A stretch of 64,000 nucleotides of DNA from Vibrio ulleungensis (GCF_016900875.1 NZ_JAFEUM010000004.1:310001-374000); one strand, 5' to 3'; positions 16,742-26,307 are shown, counted from the first letter of the stretch. Notes: generated by a model not told the origin, from the sequence alone. Numbers and translations: made by a program.

Positions 16742-16752
16742 TTGTATTATTA
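16742..16752. promoter_or_regulatory. Operator-like site TTGTATTATTA (distal symporter site)
   Basis: Exact reverse complement of the sites at 11000 and 12143. It lies 53 bp (start to start) from the perfect palindrome at 16795, close to five helical turns, which would allow two bound dimers to interact. Confidence 0.45.
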
Positions 16753-16794
16753 ATAAATCTTACATATTGAAACATGTGTCACGCTTTTGAGTTA

Positions 16795-16805
16795 TTGTAG
16801 TACAA
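16795..16805. promoter_or_regulatory. Perfect operator palindrome TTGTAGTACAA (proximal symporter site)
   Basis: Perfect TTGTNNNACAA, 65 bp before the symporter ATG and within the likely promoter region. Confidence 0.55.
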
Positions 16806-16869
16806 ATTGAAACATAGATGGTTATGATGTCGACGTTAATTTTGAACACATAATTTTTAAGGTATAAAG

Positions 16870-18642
16870 ATGGAACTCAATACAGTTATTGTTGGCATCT
16901 ACTTCCTATTCTTAATTGCAATAGGATGGATGTTTAGAACCTTTACTAGCACAACCAGTGATTACTTCCGAGGCGGCGGTAGCATGCTTTGGTGGATGGT
17001 AGGCGCAACAGCCTTCATGACACAGTTCAGTGCCTGGACATTTACCGGTGCTGCAGGTAAAGCATACAACGATGGCTTTGCTGTAGCGGTTATCTTCGTA
17101 GCGAACGCGTTCGGCTACTTGATGAACTACCTATACTTCGCTCCAAAATTCCGCCAACTACGTGTTGTTACGGTTATCGAAGCGATTCGTATGCGTTTTG
17201 GTAATAAGAACGAACAAGTATTTACTTGGGCGAGCATGCCAAACAGCGTTATTTCTGCAGGTATTTGGCTAAATGGTCTTGCGATCATCGCATCAGGTAT
17301 CTTCGGTTTCGACATGAACACCACGATCATCGTAACAGGCTTAGTAGTATTACTTATGTCTGTAACTGGTGGTTCGTGGGCGGTAATCGCATCTGACTTC
17401 ATGCAGATGGTTATCATCATGGCAGTAACAGTAACTTGTGCCGTTGTTGCTATCGTACAAGGTGGTGGCGTTGGTGAAATCGTTGCGAACTTCCCTGTCG
17501 ACGAAGGCGCGAACTTCGTATCAGGTAACAACCTTAACTACCTAAGCATCTTTGGTATCTGGGCATTCTTTATCTTCATCAAGCAATTCTCTATCACCAA
17601 CAACATGCTTAACTCTTACCGCTACCTTGCGGCGAAAGATTCAAACAACGCGAAAAAAGCAGCACTTCTTGCTTGTGTACTAATGACTATGGGCCCAATC
17701 ATCTGGTTCATGCCTTCATGGTTCATTGCAGGTCAAGGTGTTGACCTAGCGCTAGCGTACCCAGAAGCCGGTAAAAAAGCAGCTGACTTCGCGTACCTAT
17801 ACTTCGTACAAGAATTCATGCCAGCAGGTATGGTTGGTCTTCTAATCGCAGCAATGTTTGCAGCGACCATGTCTTCTATGGACTCAGGCCTAAACCGTAA
17901 CTCAGGTATCTTTGTTAAGAACTTCTACGAGCCGATCCTTCGTCCAAACGCGACTGAGCGTGAGCTTGTAACAGTATCTAAAATCACTTCAACGGCGTTT
18001 GGTATTGCTATTATCCTAATCGCACTATTCATCAACTCACTTAAAGGTCTAAGCCTATTTGATGCGATGATGAACGTTGGTGCATTGATTGGTTTCCCAA
18101 TGACCATCCCTGCATTCCTTGGTTTCTTCATCAAGAAGACTCCAGACTGGGCTGGTTGGGGTACGCTTCTTGTAGGTGCATTCGTATCTTACATTGTAGG
18201 TGTTGTCATCAACCCAGAAATGATCCAAGCGGCATTTGGTCTTAACGAGCTAACCGGTCGTGAATGGTCAGATCTTAAAGTTGCTATCGGCCTAATCAGC
18301 CACATCGTATTCACTGGTGGTTTCTTCCTAGTGTCTACTATGTTCTACAAGCCACTTTCAGAAGAGCGTCAAAAGAACGTAGACAAGTTCTTCGACAACC
18401 TTGCAACACCACTTGTTTCTGAGTCTACTGAGCAGAAGAAGCTAGACAACAAACAACGTCGCATGCTTGGTTCACTGATTGCAGTAGCAGGTGTTGGAAT
18501 CATGGCTATGTTCCTACTACCTAACCCACTATGGGGACGCATGATCTTCGTATTCTGTGGCGCTATCGTTATGGGTGTTGGTCTACTACTTGTGAAAGCC
18601 GTTGACGAATCAGTAGAAGATCCAAAACCTGTAGAAGCTTAA
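16870..18642 (+). CDS. SSS family sodium/solute symporter, probably for oligouronates
   Basis: Inner-membrane protein of 590 residues with about 14 hydrophobic segments. It has SSS features: the N-terminal SDYFRGGGSMLWWMVGATAFMTQFSAWTF, a first core helix rich in Ser/Gly, and MFAATMSSMDSGLNRNSG in the sodium-site region. In alginate-degrading vibrios, close SSS proteins (ToaA/ToaB type) import unsaturated mono- and oligouronates. That role is inferred here from the KdgM porin, GntR regulators and shared operators. TAAGG precedes the ATG. Codon use is strongly biased to the preferred set, like the dehydrogenase at 1.4 kb, so high induced expression is likely. A terminator follows. Confidence 0.88.
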   Translation: MELNTVIVGIYFLFLIAIGWMFRTFTSTTSDYFRGGGSMLWWMVGATAFMTQFSAWTFTGAAGKAYNDGFAVAVIFVANAFGYLMNYLYFAPKFRQLRVVTVIEAIRMRFGNKNEQVFTWASMPNSVISAGIWLNGLAIIASGIFGFDMNTTIIVTGLVVLLMSVTGGSWAVIASDFMQMVIIMAVTVTCAVVAIVQGGGVGEIVANFPVDEGANFVSGNNLNYLSIFGIWAFFIFIKQFSITNNMLNSYRYLAAKDSNNAKKAALLACVLMTMGPIIWFMPSWFIAGQGVDLALAYPEAGKKAADFAYLYFVQEFMPAGMVGLLIAAMFAATMSSMDSGLNRNSGIFVKNFYEPILRPNATERELVTVSKITSTAFGIAIILIALFINSLKGLSLFDAMMNVGALIGFPMTIPAFLGFFIKKTPDWAGWGTLLVGAFVSYIVGVVINPEMIQAAFGLNELTGREWSDLKVAIGLISHIVFTGGFFLVSTMFYKPLSEERQKNVDKFFDNLATPLVSESTEQKKLDNKQRRMLGSLIAVAGVGIMAMFLLPNPLWGRMIFVFCGAIVMGVGLLLVKAVDESVEDPKPVEA

Positions 18643-18678
18643 TCGCTGATGCAATAAATATAGAACATCGCTTCTAAT

Positions 18679-18710
18679 AAAAATGGCTACCCTCGGGTAG
18701 CCATTTTTTT
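18679..18710. terminator. Bidirectional terminator after the symporter
   Basis: Arms AAAAATGGCTACCC/GGGTAGCCATTTTT with flanking A and T tracts. It reaches the stop codon of the converging DUF4344 gene. Confidence 0.9.
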
Positions 18711-19458
18711 AATCTATCAAATAGTGGTGCCAGTTTTCATCAATGTCTTGAAAGGTCGCTATACAGGTATCCTGCTTGTCTTCTAAACTCTCTTCTTCTA
18801 CTTCGTCCAACAATTCGTCGAATACTTGGGGGTTACTTCCGTATACTAGGCACAACGTAGAGAAATAACGCTGCAGTTCAAAACTATGCTCGTCAATATA
18901 CTCACTGTAATCGTAAAACTCATTCCCGTCCTGTGATTCATAGTCAAACATCGTGGCTGCATTAATGGCAGCTTCAGCCCCTTTATCCACATACTTGATC
19001 ATCAGCAATGTAGCGAGGTTATCTACCGCATCTTCTTCTTTGCCCAAAATTGGGATTCGGTTATCAAACACCAAAGCATGTCCCGCTTCGTGCAGTAGAG
19101 TGTGCATTAACGTATCAATCGCCCCAATCTCTGCAAGTTTTTGCTCTCTGTCTTGCAAGAAATAGTTTAATGCTTCCCCCACAAAGGTGTAAGGCACGTA
19201 CATAGCATGAAGTTGAGGGTCGTACAGCGGTCCTTCACGGCCGCCATAAATTAGCCGTAATTCTTTGTCTAGAGGAAAATACAAATCGATAACTTGTTCA
19301 AATTCGGTCGTGACACCGCTTTGCTCAATTAAGTGCTTAACCTGCATTTCATGTGGTGTGGTTGCGGGTTGGTACTTCACTTTTACCAGGTTTCCCGCGT
19401 AAGCATGCCCCGTCACCGCAGCAACTGCGGCAACCGCTATCCATAGCTTTGACATCAT
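18709..19458 (-). CDS. DUF4344 family putative metallopeptidase, exported
   Basis: Protein of 249 residues with a signal peptide (MMSKLWIAVAAVAAVTGHAY, cleavage near AYA). The zinc-binding motif is TLLHEAGHALVFD (HEAGH), followed after 13-14 residues by GKEEDAVDNLATLLM, the conserved Glu/Asp block of DUF4344. It is predicted to act in the periplasm; the substrate is unknown. It lies 8 bp downstream of a LysR gene on the same strand, so the two are probably one transcript. Confidence 0.85.
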   Translation of the reverse strand: MMSKLWIAVAAVAAVTGHAYAGNLVKVKYQPATTPHEMQVKHLIEQSGVTTEFEQVIDLYFPLDKELRLIYGGREGPLYDPQLHAMYVPYTFVGEALNYFLQDREQKLAEIGAIDTLMHTLLHEAGHALVFDNRIPILGKEEDAVDNLATLLMIKYVDKGAEAAINAATMFDYESQDGNEFYDYSEYIDEHSFELQRYFSTLCLVYGSNPQVFDELLDEVEEESLEDKQDTCIATFQDIDENWHHYLID

Positions 19459-19466
19459 TTTTATCC

Positions 19467-20369
19467 TTAAAATGTATGCGCAATTTTCTGATAGGCTAAC
19501 CGTATATGCTCTATCAACAAAGTGATTTTTTTAAGTGGTTGTTTTGTATAGGGATAGGCTGCGTAGATTCCAAGTTTTTTAGCGACTTCTGTTGGAAATA
19601 GATCCACGAGCTCTCCCCGTTGAAGCTCGTTGTATACCAAACATCTTGGAATATAAACAATGCCATGCCCTGCTATAGCCGCTCTTTTGAGCACACCTGC
19701 GTTGTTAGTAGAAAAATTCCCGTTCACTACCACCGCATAGGGTGAATTGTGGTCCTTAAACGCCCATTCATTGGATCCTGTGGCTTGATAGGTATAGAGC
19801 AAGCAATTGTGTTCCGTTAACTGTTGGGGCGTTCTAGGCCGACTTTTAGATGACAAGTAAAGCGGCGATGCACACACAATCCACTGTGCATCAATTAGGT
19901 GCCTAGCGATCATGGACGAATCTTCTAGGTAGCCTGTGCGAATAACCAGATCCATACCTTCATCAAACAGATCCACAAAACGATTTTCCAACGACATATC
20001 AACGTGTAACCCAGGATGCAGGCGACAAAAGTCCGCTACCGCTTCTGCCAATACCAATTCGCCAGAAATCGTTGGCACCGACATTTTAATCTGCCCAGTC
20101 ACCGTTTGCCCAAGATCCCTCACCGCTTCCTCAGCGCCGCTGGTTGCTTGTTTGACCCGTTGAGCATGTTCAAGCAACTTTTGGCCCGCTTCACTCATGC
20201 GTAATTTACGCGTGCTGCGATACAAAAGTTGCACATCTAGAGTTTGCTCAAGCTTGCCAATTCGCTTACTCACTACAGAGTTGGTCAGGTTATGTACCTC
20301 GGCAGCGCGACTGAACGAGCCCAACTCCACCACATCGCAAAATAACACCAGATCGTCTGCTTTCATCAT
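19467..20369 (-). CDS. LysR family regulator
   Basis: Protein of 300 residues. The N-terminal winged helix reads LVLFCDVVELGSFSRAAEVHNLTNSVVSKRIGKLEQ and is followed by a LysR substrate-binding domain of the CrgA-like group. It is divergent from the FAD/Fe-S dehydrogenase at 20468, separated by 98 AT-rich bp, so control of that gene is the likeliest role. The DUF4344 peptidase follows in the same direction. Confidence 0.9.
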   Translation of the reverse strand: MMKADDLVLFCDVVELGSFSRAAEVHNLTNSVVSKRIGKLEQTLDVQLLYRSTRKLRMSEAGQKLLEHAQRVKQATSGAEEAVRDLGQTVTGQIKMSVPTISGELVLAEAVADFCRLHPGLHVDMSLENRFVDLFDEGMDLVIRTGYLEDSSMIARHLIDAQWIVCASPLYLSSKSRPRTPQQLTEHNCLLYTYQATGSNEWAFKDHNSPYAVVVNGNFSTNNAGVLKRAAIAGHGIVYIPRCLVYNELQRGELVDLFPTEVAKKLGIYAAYPYTKQPLKKITLLIEHIRLAYQKIAHTF

Positions 20370-20467
20370 TTATGCACTTTTGGAAATAATAATTTTCATT
20401 ATTTCCATTAATTAACAAAATGAAAAGAGGTAAAGTAACAAAATGTTAACAAGCCGAGTGTTTTGCT

Positions 20468-23326
20468 ATGTCGCCAATGCCCCATCAACGATTAATCGAG
20501 TTACTAAGTGCACGTGTTGACTCCAGCCGACTCATTACCGACCCAGACCTCTGCTTAGCACATGGTACCGACGCCAGTTTTTATCGGATGGTTCCAAAGC
20601 TGATTGTTAAACTATGCACTCTCGATGAGGTGGTCTTTACCATGCAGCTTTGTCGAAAATTGAAAATCCCCTATACCTTTAGAGCGGCAGGTACCAGTCT
20701 CTCGGGACAAGCCATTTCTGATTCTGTTCTAATTACCTTAAGTGACGAGTGGCGAAGCCACGAAATAGTTGAACAAGGCCGAAAAATACGTCTCCAACCT
20801 GGGGTTATCGGCGCAGATGCCAACCGCTACCTTGCACCGCTTGGTAGAAAGATTGGCCCTGACCCTGCTTCAATTAACAGCTGCAAAATTGGCGGCATCG
20901 CAGCGAATAACGCCAGCGGCATGTGTTGCGGTACTGCTCACAATACCTACAACACTGTCGACTCAATGACCATAGTACTCTTTGATGGGACAGTCCTAGA
21001 TACCAGTGATCCAGACAGCGTCGAGCGTTTTAGACATTCTCACTTTGATCTTTTAGAAGCACTACAACAGCTGCAAAAAGAGGTGGCTAATAACCAACAG
21101 CTTACTTCTCATATCGTGCACAAGTATCGATTAAAAAACACAACCGGTTATGCGCTAAACGCACTGGTCGATTACACCGACCCCATAGATATATTGACCC
21201 ACTTGATGGTGGGCTCAGAAGGCACGCTCGGCTTTATTGCCGACATTACCTATAACACGGTGGAAGATCATCCGGTAAAGGCCAGCTCACTCATCGTCAT
21301 GCCCGATATTGAAAGCGCATGTCATGCCGTCTCTTCACTTGCCAACCTTAATGTGGCGGCCGTAGAGTTGATGGATGGCCGTGCGTTAAGTTCTGTCGCA
21401 GACAAGCCCAACATGCCAAGTTTGCTCAGCGATCTCACAATTGAACACTGCGCGCTGCTTGTAGAGCTGCACGCCAGTGATCAGCAAGAACTTGAAACAC
21501 TGATTTTTCAAGTTTACGACCATATCGACCAAGGTAAAATCGTTAATCAAATCGACTTTACTCAAAATGAACAGCAAGTCAGCCAATTATGGGGCATGCG
21601 TAAAGGAATGTTCCCTGCGGTGGGTGCAGTACGCGAAGTCGGCACTACAGTCATTATCGAGGATGTTGCCTTTCCTGTTGAAAGATTGGCTGAAGGTGTA
21701 CGCTGCTTGCAAACACTGTTTAATGACTACCACTACAACGAAGCGATCATATTTGGCCACGCATTGGAAGGAAACCTCCATTTCGTGTTTACCCAAGGGT
21801 TTGATGACCCAAGTGAAGTCGCCCGTTATGGTGACTTTATGCAAAAAGTGGCGGTATTGGTTGGACAAGAGTTTGGAGGCTCTCTTAAGGCAGAACATGG
21901 CACCGGCCGAAACATGGCACCCTTTGTCGAACTTGAGTGGGGTACAGAAGGCTACCAATTGATGCAGCAAATCAAGCATATCCTAGATCCAGAAAAACTC
22001 CTTAACCCCGGCGTTATCCTAAACGATAATGACAACGCTCACTTAGAGCATCTAAAGCCGCTACCAAAAGCAGATCCTATTGTCGATAAATGCATAGAAT
22101 GTGGGTTTTGTGAAGCTGTATGTCCCTCTAAAGGCCTTACATTAACCCCTCGGCAACGTATTGTAATGTATCGCGAGATCCAACGCCGCCACGCCAATAA
22201 CGAAGCGACCGACGAGTTAGAAGATACATTCGAATACCAAGGTGTTGATACCTGTGCAGCCACTGGATTATGCGCCGACCGTTGTCCAGTGGGGATCAAC
22301 ACTGGGGACCTAGTGAAACAGCTTCGGCAGGCCAAATATGAAAAGTTCACGCCTATTGCTAAATGGAGCGCCAATCATTTTTCCGCTACCACAAAAATCG
22401 TCAAATCTGCGCTCGCCATTAATGGCATTTCTGCTCGTTTAATTGGAGACAAGGCGATGGATAAAGCCGTCAACGGATTACGTAAAGTCTCTAACAATCG
22501 TACCCCTAAGTGGCTAAAAGAGATGCCCACCGCCAACCATTATACACTGCCAAATCCACCAATGGATGCGCCGAAAAAAGTGGTTTACCTCCCTTCTTGC
22601 GCCAGCCGAACCATGGGGCAATCTCACGGTGCGTCAGACCAACGCTCTTTGCCCCAAGTCATGCTAAGCCTACTCGAGAAAGCTGACTATACCGTTATCA
22701 CACCTTCGAATCTGGACGGGCAGTGCTGCGGAATGCCCTACGAGAGCAAAGGTATGCCAAGCATCGCCAATCAAAAGTCAGCTCAACTGGTGCACGCATT
22801 GTGGGAAGCCAGCGAGCAAGGCAAATACCCTGTTGTGATGGATACAAGCCCTTGTGTAAAACGCATGCTAGAAAACTGCACCAAGCCGCTGACCATTTTT
22901 GAACCAATGCAATTTGTAGAATCACATTTGATTGAGCATTTAGACATTTCGGCGACCGACGAACCGGTCATGCTTCACATCACCTGCAGCACTAAACGCA
23001 TGGGGTTATCGTCTTCGATGCTAACCCTGGCGAATCGCTGTTCAAACAATGTGATCATTCCAGAACATATCGAGTGTTGCGGTTGGGCTGGTGACAAAGG
23101 ATTTTCAACACCCGAGCTCAATAAAAACGCACTTGCCCCCTTAAAAGAGCAAGTCCCCACATCCTGTGAGCGCGGGTTTAGTAATAGCCGCAGCTGTGAA
23201 ATTGGACTCTCACACCATAGTGGTATTAACTATCAGTCATTGCTGTATTTGGTGGATGAAGTCAGTTCGCCGAAATTGTCACAGGCTAACCAATCTGCAG
23301 TAGAAACGTCACTGACAAGTGCTTAA
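20468..23326 (+). CDS. FAD and Fe-S D-lactate dehydrogenase (YdiJ/Dld-II type)
   Basis: Membrane-associated oxidoreductase of 952 residues. An FAD_binding_4 domain (FRAAGTSLSGQAISDSVLI, GSEGTLGFIADITYN) is followed by the FAD-oxidase C domain, with the DPEKLLNPGVIL end seen in this family. A ferredoxin-like segment has CIECGFCEAVCPS near 542 and CAATGLCADRCPVG near 595, and two CCG domains follow (CCGMPYES near 753, CCGWAGD near 870). This layout oxidises D-lactate or D-2-hydroxyglutarate and passes electrons to quinone. Length is normal. The LysR gene upstream is probably its regulator. No strong ribosome-binding site is visible. Confidence 0.88.
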   Translation: MSPMPHQRLIELLSARVDSSRLITDPDLCLAHGTDASFYRMVPKLIVKLCTLDEVVFTMQLCRKLKIPYTFRAAGTSLSGQAISDSVLITLSDEWRSHEIVEQGRKIRLQPGVIGADANRYLAPLGRKIGPDPASINSCKIGGIAANNASGMCCGTAHNTYNTVDSMTIVLFDGTVLDTSDPDSVERFRHSHFDLLEALQQLQKEVANNQQLTSHIVHKYRLKNTTGYALNALVDYTDPIDILTHLMVGSEGTLGFIADITYNTVEDHPVKASSLIVMPDIESACHAVSSLANLNVAAVELMDGRALSSVADKPNMPSLLSDLTIEHCALLVELHASDQQELETLIFQVYDHIDQGKIVNQIDFTQNEQQVSQLWGMRKGMFPAVGAVREVGTTVIIEDVAFPVERLAEGVRCLQTLFNDYHYNEAIIFGHALEGNLHFVFTQGFDDPSEVARYGDFMQKVAVLVGQEFGGSLKAEHGTGRNMAPFVELEWGTEGYQLMQQIKHILDPEKLLNPGVILNDNDNAHLEHLKPLPKADPIVDKCIECGFCEAVCPSKGLTLTPRQRIVMYREIQRRHANNEATDELEDTFEYQGVDTCAATGLCADRCPVGINTGDLVKQLRQAKYEKFTPIAKWSANHFSATTKIVKSALAINGISARLIGDKAMDKAVNGLRKVSNNRTPKWLKEMPTANHYTLPNPPMDAPKKVVYLPSCASRTMGQSHGASDQRSLPQVMLSLLEKADYTVITPSNLDGQCCGMPYESKGMPSIANQKSAQLVHALWEASEQGKYPVVMDTSPCVKRMLENCTKPLTIFEPMQFVESHLIEHLDISATDEPVMLHITCSTKRMGLSSSMLTLANRCSNNVIIPEHIECCGWAGDKGFSTPELNKNALAPLKEQVPTSCERGFSNSRSCEIGLSHHSGINYQSLLYLVDEVSSPKLSQANQSAVETSLTSA

Positions 23327-23348
23327 TCATTGCAAACGTATAAAACAA

Positions 23349-23381
23349 AAAAGGCACTCAACGATTCGTTGAGTGCCTTTA
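23349..23381 (-). terminator. Terminator for the DUF2750 gene
   Basis: Stem AAAGGCACTCAACG/CGTTGAGTGCCTTT with loop ATT. The T run is on the minus strand (AAAAAA at its left end); it may also help stop the dehydrogenase transcript. Confidence 0.8.
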
Positions 23382-23403
23382 GAAAACTCTAGGTTACTGC
23401 AGA

Positions 23404-23748
23404 TTAAATTTCGTTATCTGCCAGTGCTTTACCAAAGGTAAATGCTTCTACTTCTTCGCCTTGTAGCTCAACATCTAGATCAATACCCAGCATGATGCCG
23501 TCTTTGTCTAGTTCTGGTAGCCACTGTTCAAAAAAGTCTTCAACAGCGATTTGAGCCACTTGGTACTCTGCCCAGTCGTCGCTACACAGCGCTGCTGCAG
23601 CATCTTTACTTGAGAAGATTGGCATTACGTCGGTTTCGGCATACTCAACAGAGTCTACGACCAAGTATTCGTCGTCGGCACTAAGAAGAAACAGTTGACC
23701 GGATTTTACGACTTTATTTGCAAATGTGTTTAGGGTGGTAGAACTCAT
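23404..23748 (-). CDS. DUF2750 domain protein
   Basis: Acidic protein of 114 residues that matches the DUF2750 pattern: an N-terminal NTFANKVVKSGQLFLLSADDEYLVV, then MPIFSSKDAAAALCSDDWAEYQVAQI and FFEQWLPELDKDGIMLGID. Function is unknown. GGAGT precedes the ATG. It is monocistronic. Confidence 0.8.
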   Translation of the reverse strand: MSSTTLNTFANKVVKSGQLFLLSADDEYLVVDSVEYAETDVMPIFSSKDAAAALCSDDWAEYQVAQIAVEDFFEQWLPELDKDGIMLGIDLDVELQGEEVEAFTFGKALADNEI

Positions 23749-23902
23749 GATGTACTCCTTATAGATCGCGCTGATAGTACTCCTTCGCAGTCAGATTCGC
23801 AAAGAAATACCACAATTTACGTGCAATAATTACCCATTCACTTCAGCCGCTCTTTGAAATAGAGTAGAACGCATCGATTGAAATCATGTACATGGAGTTG
23901 CT

Positions 23903-24289
23903 GTGATACTTATCTATGGAATCAAAGAGCGTCTTAATCCGATAAAAGCTGAACTATCTGATGTGATCCACCAAACTATGTCCGAGGTGTTAGGATTACC
24001 AGAAGATAAACGTGCACACCGATTTATTCCGATGAATGCCGAAGACTTTTACGCTCCAGGTGGGCGCAGCGCCAGTTATACCGTCATTGAAATAAACCTG
24101 ATGCAAGGACGTGAGGTGACAACCAAGAAAGCGCTGATCAAAACGCTTTTTACTAACATCAACGCCAAGTTAGGGATTGCCCCCATAGACATTGAAATCA
24201 CACTCCACGAACAGCCACCACATTGCTGGGGCTTTAGAGGCATGACTGGCGACGAAGCAAGAGATCTCAACTATAAGGTTAAGGTATAA
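23903..24289 (+). CDS. Tautomerase family protein without Pro-1
   Basis: Protein of 128 residues that fits the Tautomerase_2 group: IKERLNPIKAELSDVIHQTMSEVLGLPEDKRAHRF, then TVIEINLMQGREVTTKKALIKTLFTNI and the C-terminal WGFRGMTGDEARDL. The start is a GTG with GGAG seven bases upstream, and no in-frame ATG lies nearby. The residue after the initiator is Ile, whereas active tautomerases use an N-terminal proline as base. The protein may therefore be catalytically altered, or the start may be wrong. Confidence 0.75.
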   Translation: MILIYGIKERLNPIKAELSDVIHQTMSEVLGLPEDKRAHRFIPMNAEDFYAPGGRSASYTVIEINLMQGREVTTKKALIKTLFTNINAKLGIAPIDIEITLHEQPPHCWGFRGMTGDEARDLNYKVKV

Positions 24290-24293
24290 CGAA

Positions 24294-24321
24294 GGGGTCA
24301 GAGTGATTTTACTCTGACCCC
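24294..24321. repeat. GGGGTCAGAGT hairpin, copy 1
   Basis: Perfect arms GGGGTCAGAGT (24294-24304) and ACTCTGACCCC (24311-24321) around GATTTT, five bases after the tautomerase stop. Same element as at 27978 and 36558. Confidence 0.85.
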
Positions 24322-24642
24322 ACAACGTTTAAGAATATTGAATCCGTCATCGTTGAAAAAAAGAGTGCCATCCGTAGCACTTATACTGGGCAATCACAGT
24401 TGTAGCTGCAAAAGCATGTTTACCAACAACTAATAGTCCATCCAATGGGCCAAGACAGTGGATTCTTTGTGAATCTTGTTATGGGCCGACTTAGGCTAGT
24501 TCGCCAAGTCAACACATGGGAATTTTGATGAGGTGACAGTATTCGCTGTGAATTTTGTTTTTGAGGCTGCTCAAACAAATTTTACTGGAACCAGTTTTAA
24601 GTAATTTTTTGCAAATCTAGCGCATCGATGAGACTAGAGAGT
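24322..24642. other. Intergenic stretch, nothing recognised
   Basis: No ORF, promoter or clear terminator seen between the hairpin and the large inverted repeat. Confidence 0.5.
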
Positions 24643-24722
24643 GTAGCTCTCTGCATCGCAAGGGATCGTCAGCAAGCCTTTTTATAAGCTTTTCTCTAAC
24701 CCTTGCGCATGCAGCGAGCTAC
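24643..24722. repeat. Large inverted repeat 3' of the porin gene
   Basis: Left arm 24643-24664 (begins GTAGCTCTCTGCAT) and right arm 24700-24722 (ends GCAGCGAGCTAC) are complementary over about 22 bp, with one mismatch and one bulge, around a 35-nt centre. In the porin mRNA it would form a long hairpin 42 nt after the stop. It may stabilise or end the transcript, or be a relic of a mobile element. Confidence 0.65.
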
Positions 24723-24763
24723 TTTAGAACTAACCGTTTACAATGAAGCTTTCGGCTTTGCTC

Positions 24764-25696
24764 TTAGAACTCAGCAGTAATACCAAACGCGAATGCGGTT
24801 GATTCGTTTACTGCATCATCTCCATTGAAACCAACTTCAGCGTAAAGCGTTGTAAATGGTGCAATCGAGTAACCTGCGTTGATGAAGCCTTCGTTAAACG
24901 AAGATGCGTTAGAGTCTTCAGGGCTTACATTAGAAAGTCCCGCTGCAAATGACCAAGCATCAATAGAGTAGTCTGCAGCAATCGCAAAGGTATCGCCGCC
25001 CAAATCGTTAGACTTATCCAAAGTTACACTGTAGTAACCCAATTCTAGGTTTACTGCGTCAAACGAGTAACGACCCTCTAAAGCGTAAATGGTTGACTTG
25101 TCGTCCTTGTCAATAATGTCTTCCTGACCAGCGAATGCAACAACGTCAAATCCAGAGAAGCGGACACCAATCTTGCCGTCAATGAGCATTCCATCAGCGT
25201 CACCAGTTGCGATGTTCTCTTGACCGCGATTTTGCATTACACCAACACCACCATAAAACATGTCGGTGTCTAAGTTATATCGAAGAACCTGAAAGCCACC
25301 AAAGTCGATAGCATCAACAGTAGAAGTCAAACCGAATTGATAATCCGAACCAATACCCATGTCATCGAGTACTGTAGCCGCTTTACCCGCAACCAAACTT
25401 CCGTAACTGTTGGTGTAAAAACCAACGTACGCATCACCTAGCGAGGCATCGTTGGTTCCGTCGAACTCCCAGAATCCACCAATAGAAAATTCGTCATTCA
25501 CTGCATATCGAGTATCGAAACTGAAATCGGCATCGCCAAGTTCCTGTTTGAATTCAGAGTCGTCAAATGAGTTGCTGTAGTACACTTCAATATTGCCGCC
25601 AAGCTCTACCGAGACGCCATCTTGGTTATACAGTTCTATCGCAGCTGCTGAAGTGGCTACGCCCATTACCGCTATTGCTACTAGTGTTTTTTTCAT
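24764..25696 (-). CDS. Gram-negative general porin
   Basis: Outer-membrane beta-barrel of 310 residues. The signal peptide MKKTLVAIAVMGVATSAAA is followed by IELYNQDGVSVELGGNIEVYY, the usual first strand of trimeric porins. SLGDAYVGFYTNSYGSLVAGK fits the family, and the C-terminus AFAFGITAEF ends in Phe, as required for barrel assembly. It is acidic and resembles small OmpU/PorA-like porins of vibrios. A long AT-rich region lies upstream, suggesting environmental control. Confidence 0.9.
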   Translation of the reverse strand: MKKTLVAIAVMGVATSAAAIELYNQDGVSVELGGNIEVYYSNSFDDSEFKQELGDADFSFDTRYAVNDEFSIGGFWEFDGTNDASLGDAYVGFYTNSYGSLVAGKAATVLDDMGIGSDYQFGLTSTVDAIDFGGFQVLRYNLDTDMFYGGVGVMQNRGQENIATGDADGMLIDGKIGVRFSGFDVVAFAGQEDIIDKDDKSTIYALEGRYSFDAVNLELGYYSVTLDKSNDLGGDTFAIAADYSIDAWSFAAGLSNVSPEDSNASSFNEGFINAGYSIAPFTTLYAEVGFNGDDAVNESTAFAFGITAEF

Positions 25697-26307
25697 ATTA
25701 CCTACTGCCTTTTCTTATTTTTTATTAATCCATATATCCCTGATTGGGCATTGCGATGAATACAATAATTTCGCAATAGCTTTACTTTGCTCAGACAAAT
25801 AAGCCCTGTCAAAAGGCCACACCCACGATCAACAATAAAAAAAAATAAAAAAGACTAGCGCCTTGCGCCAACAGTGATCTCAAGCACAAAAATGTAATTA
25901 ATTATCAAAAACCATCACCTGAAAATACAATATAAAAAAACATAAACCCTTAAGATACAGCAAGTTAGGGGGCGATATAAAATATAATCAATTTCGCGGC
26001 TGAGCTACAATTGAGATGAACCTCAACTTTTTAGCAATTAAAAATTTGAATGGTTAAAAGACTCAATCATTGAAAAATATAATGGTAATCTAACAGCTGA
26101 ACAACAAATACTAAACAACAACCCAACAAGGTTCCATGCTAAATTAAATGCTTTGGGAACTCATTAATAAACGATAACCAACTACGAACGAGTTGAGTGT
26201 AAACAAATATTTAGATGATTAAAGTTATGTAAAGATTCTCTACTGACTTACCGAAAGCAAGTAACGTTATGCTACGATTCAACACCCTGTTTAAAAAGGA
26301 GTATCCT
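25697..26307. other. AT-rich porin upstream region
   Basis: About 570-610 bp with long A tracts and no supported ORF. An AATACAA half-site is at 25924-25930, alone and without a palindromic partner. Promoters could not be placed reliably. Confidence 0.5.

Noticed and set aside
25924-25930. AATACAA half-site upstream of the general porin
   Set aside because: It has no palindromic partner, and the region is so AT-rich that a seven-base match is expected by chance.
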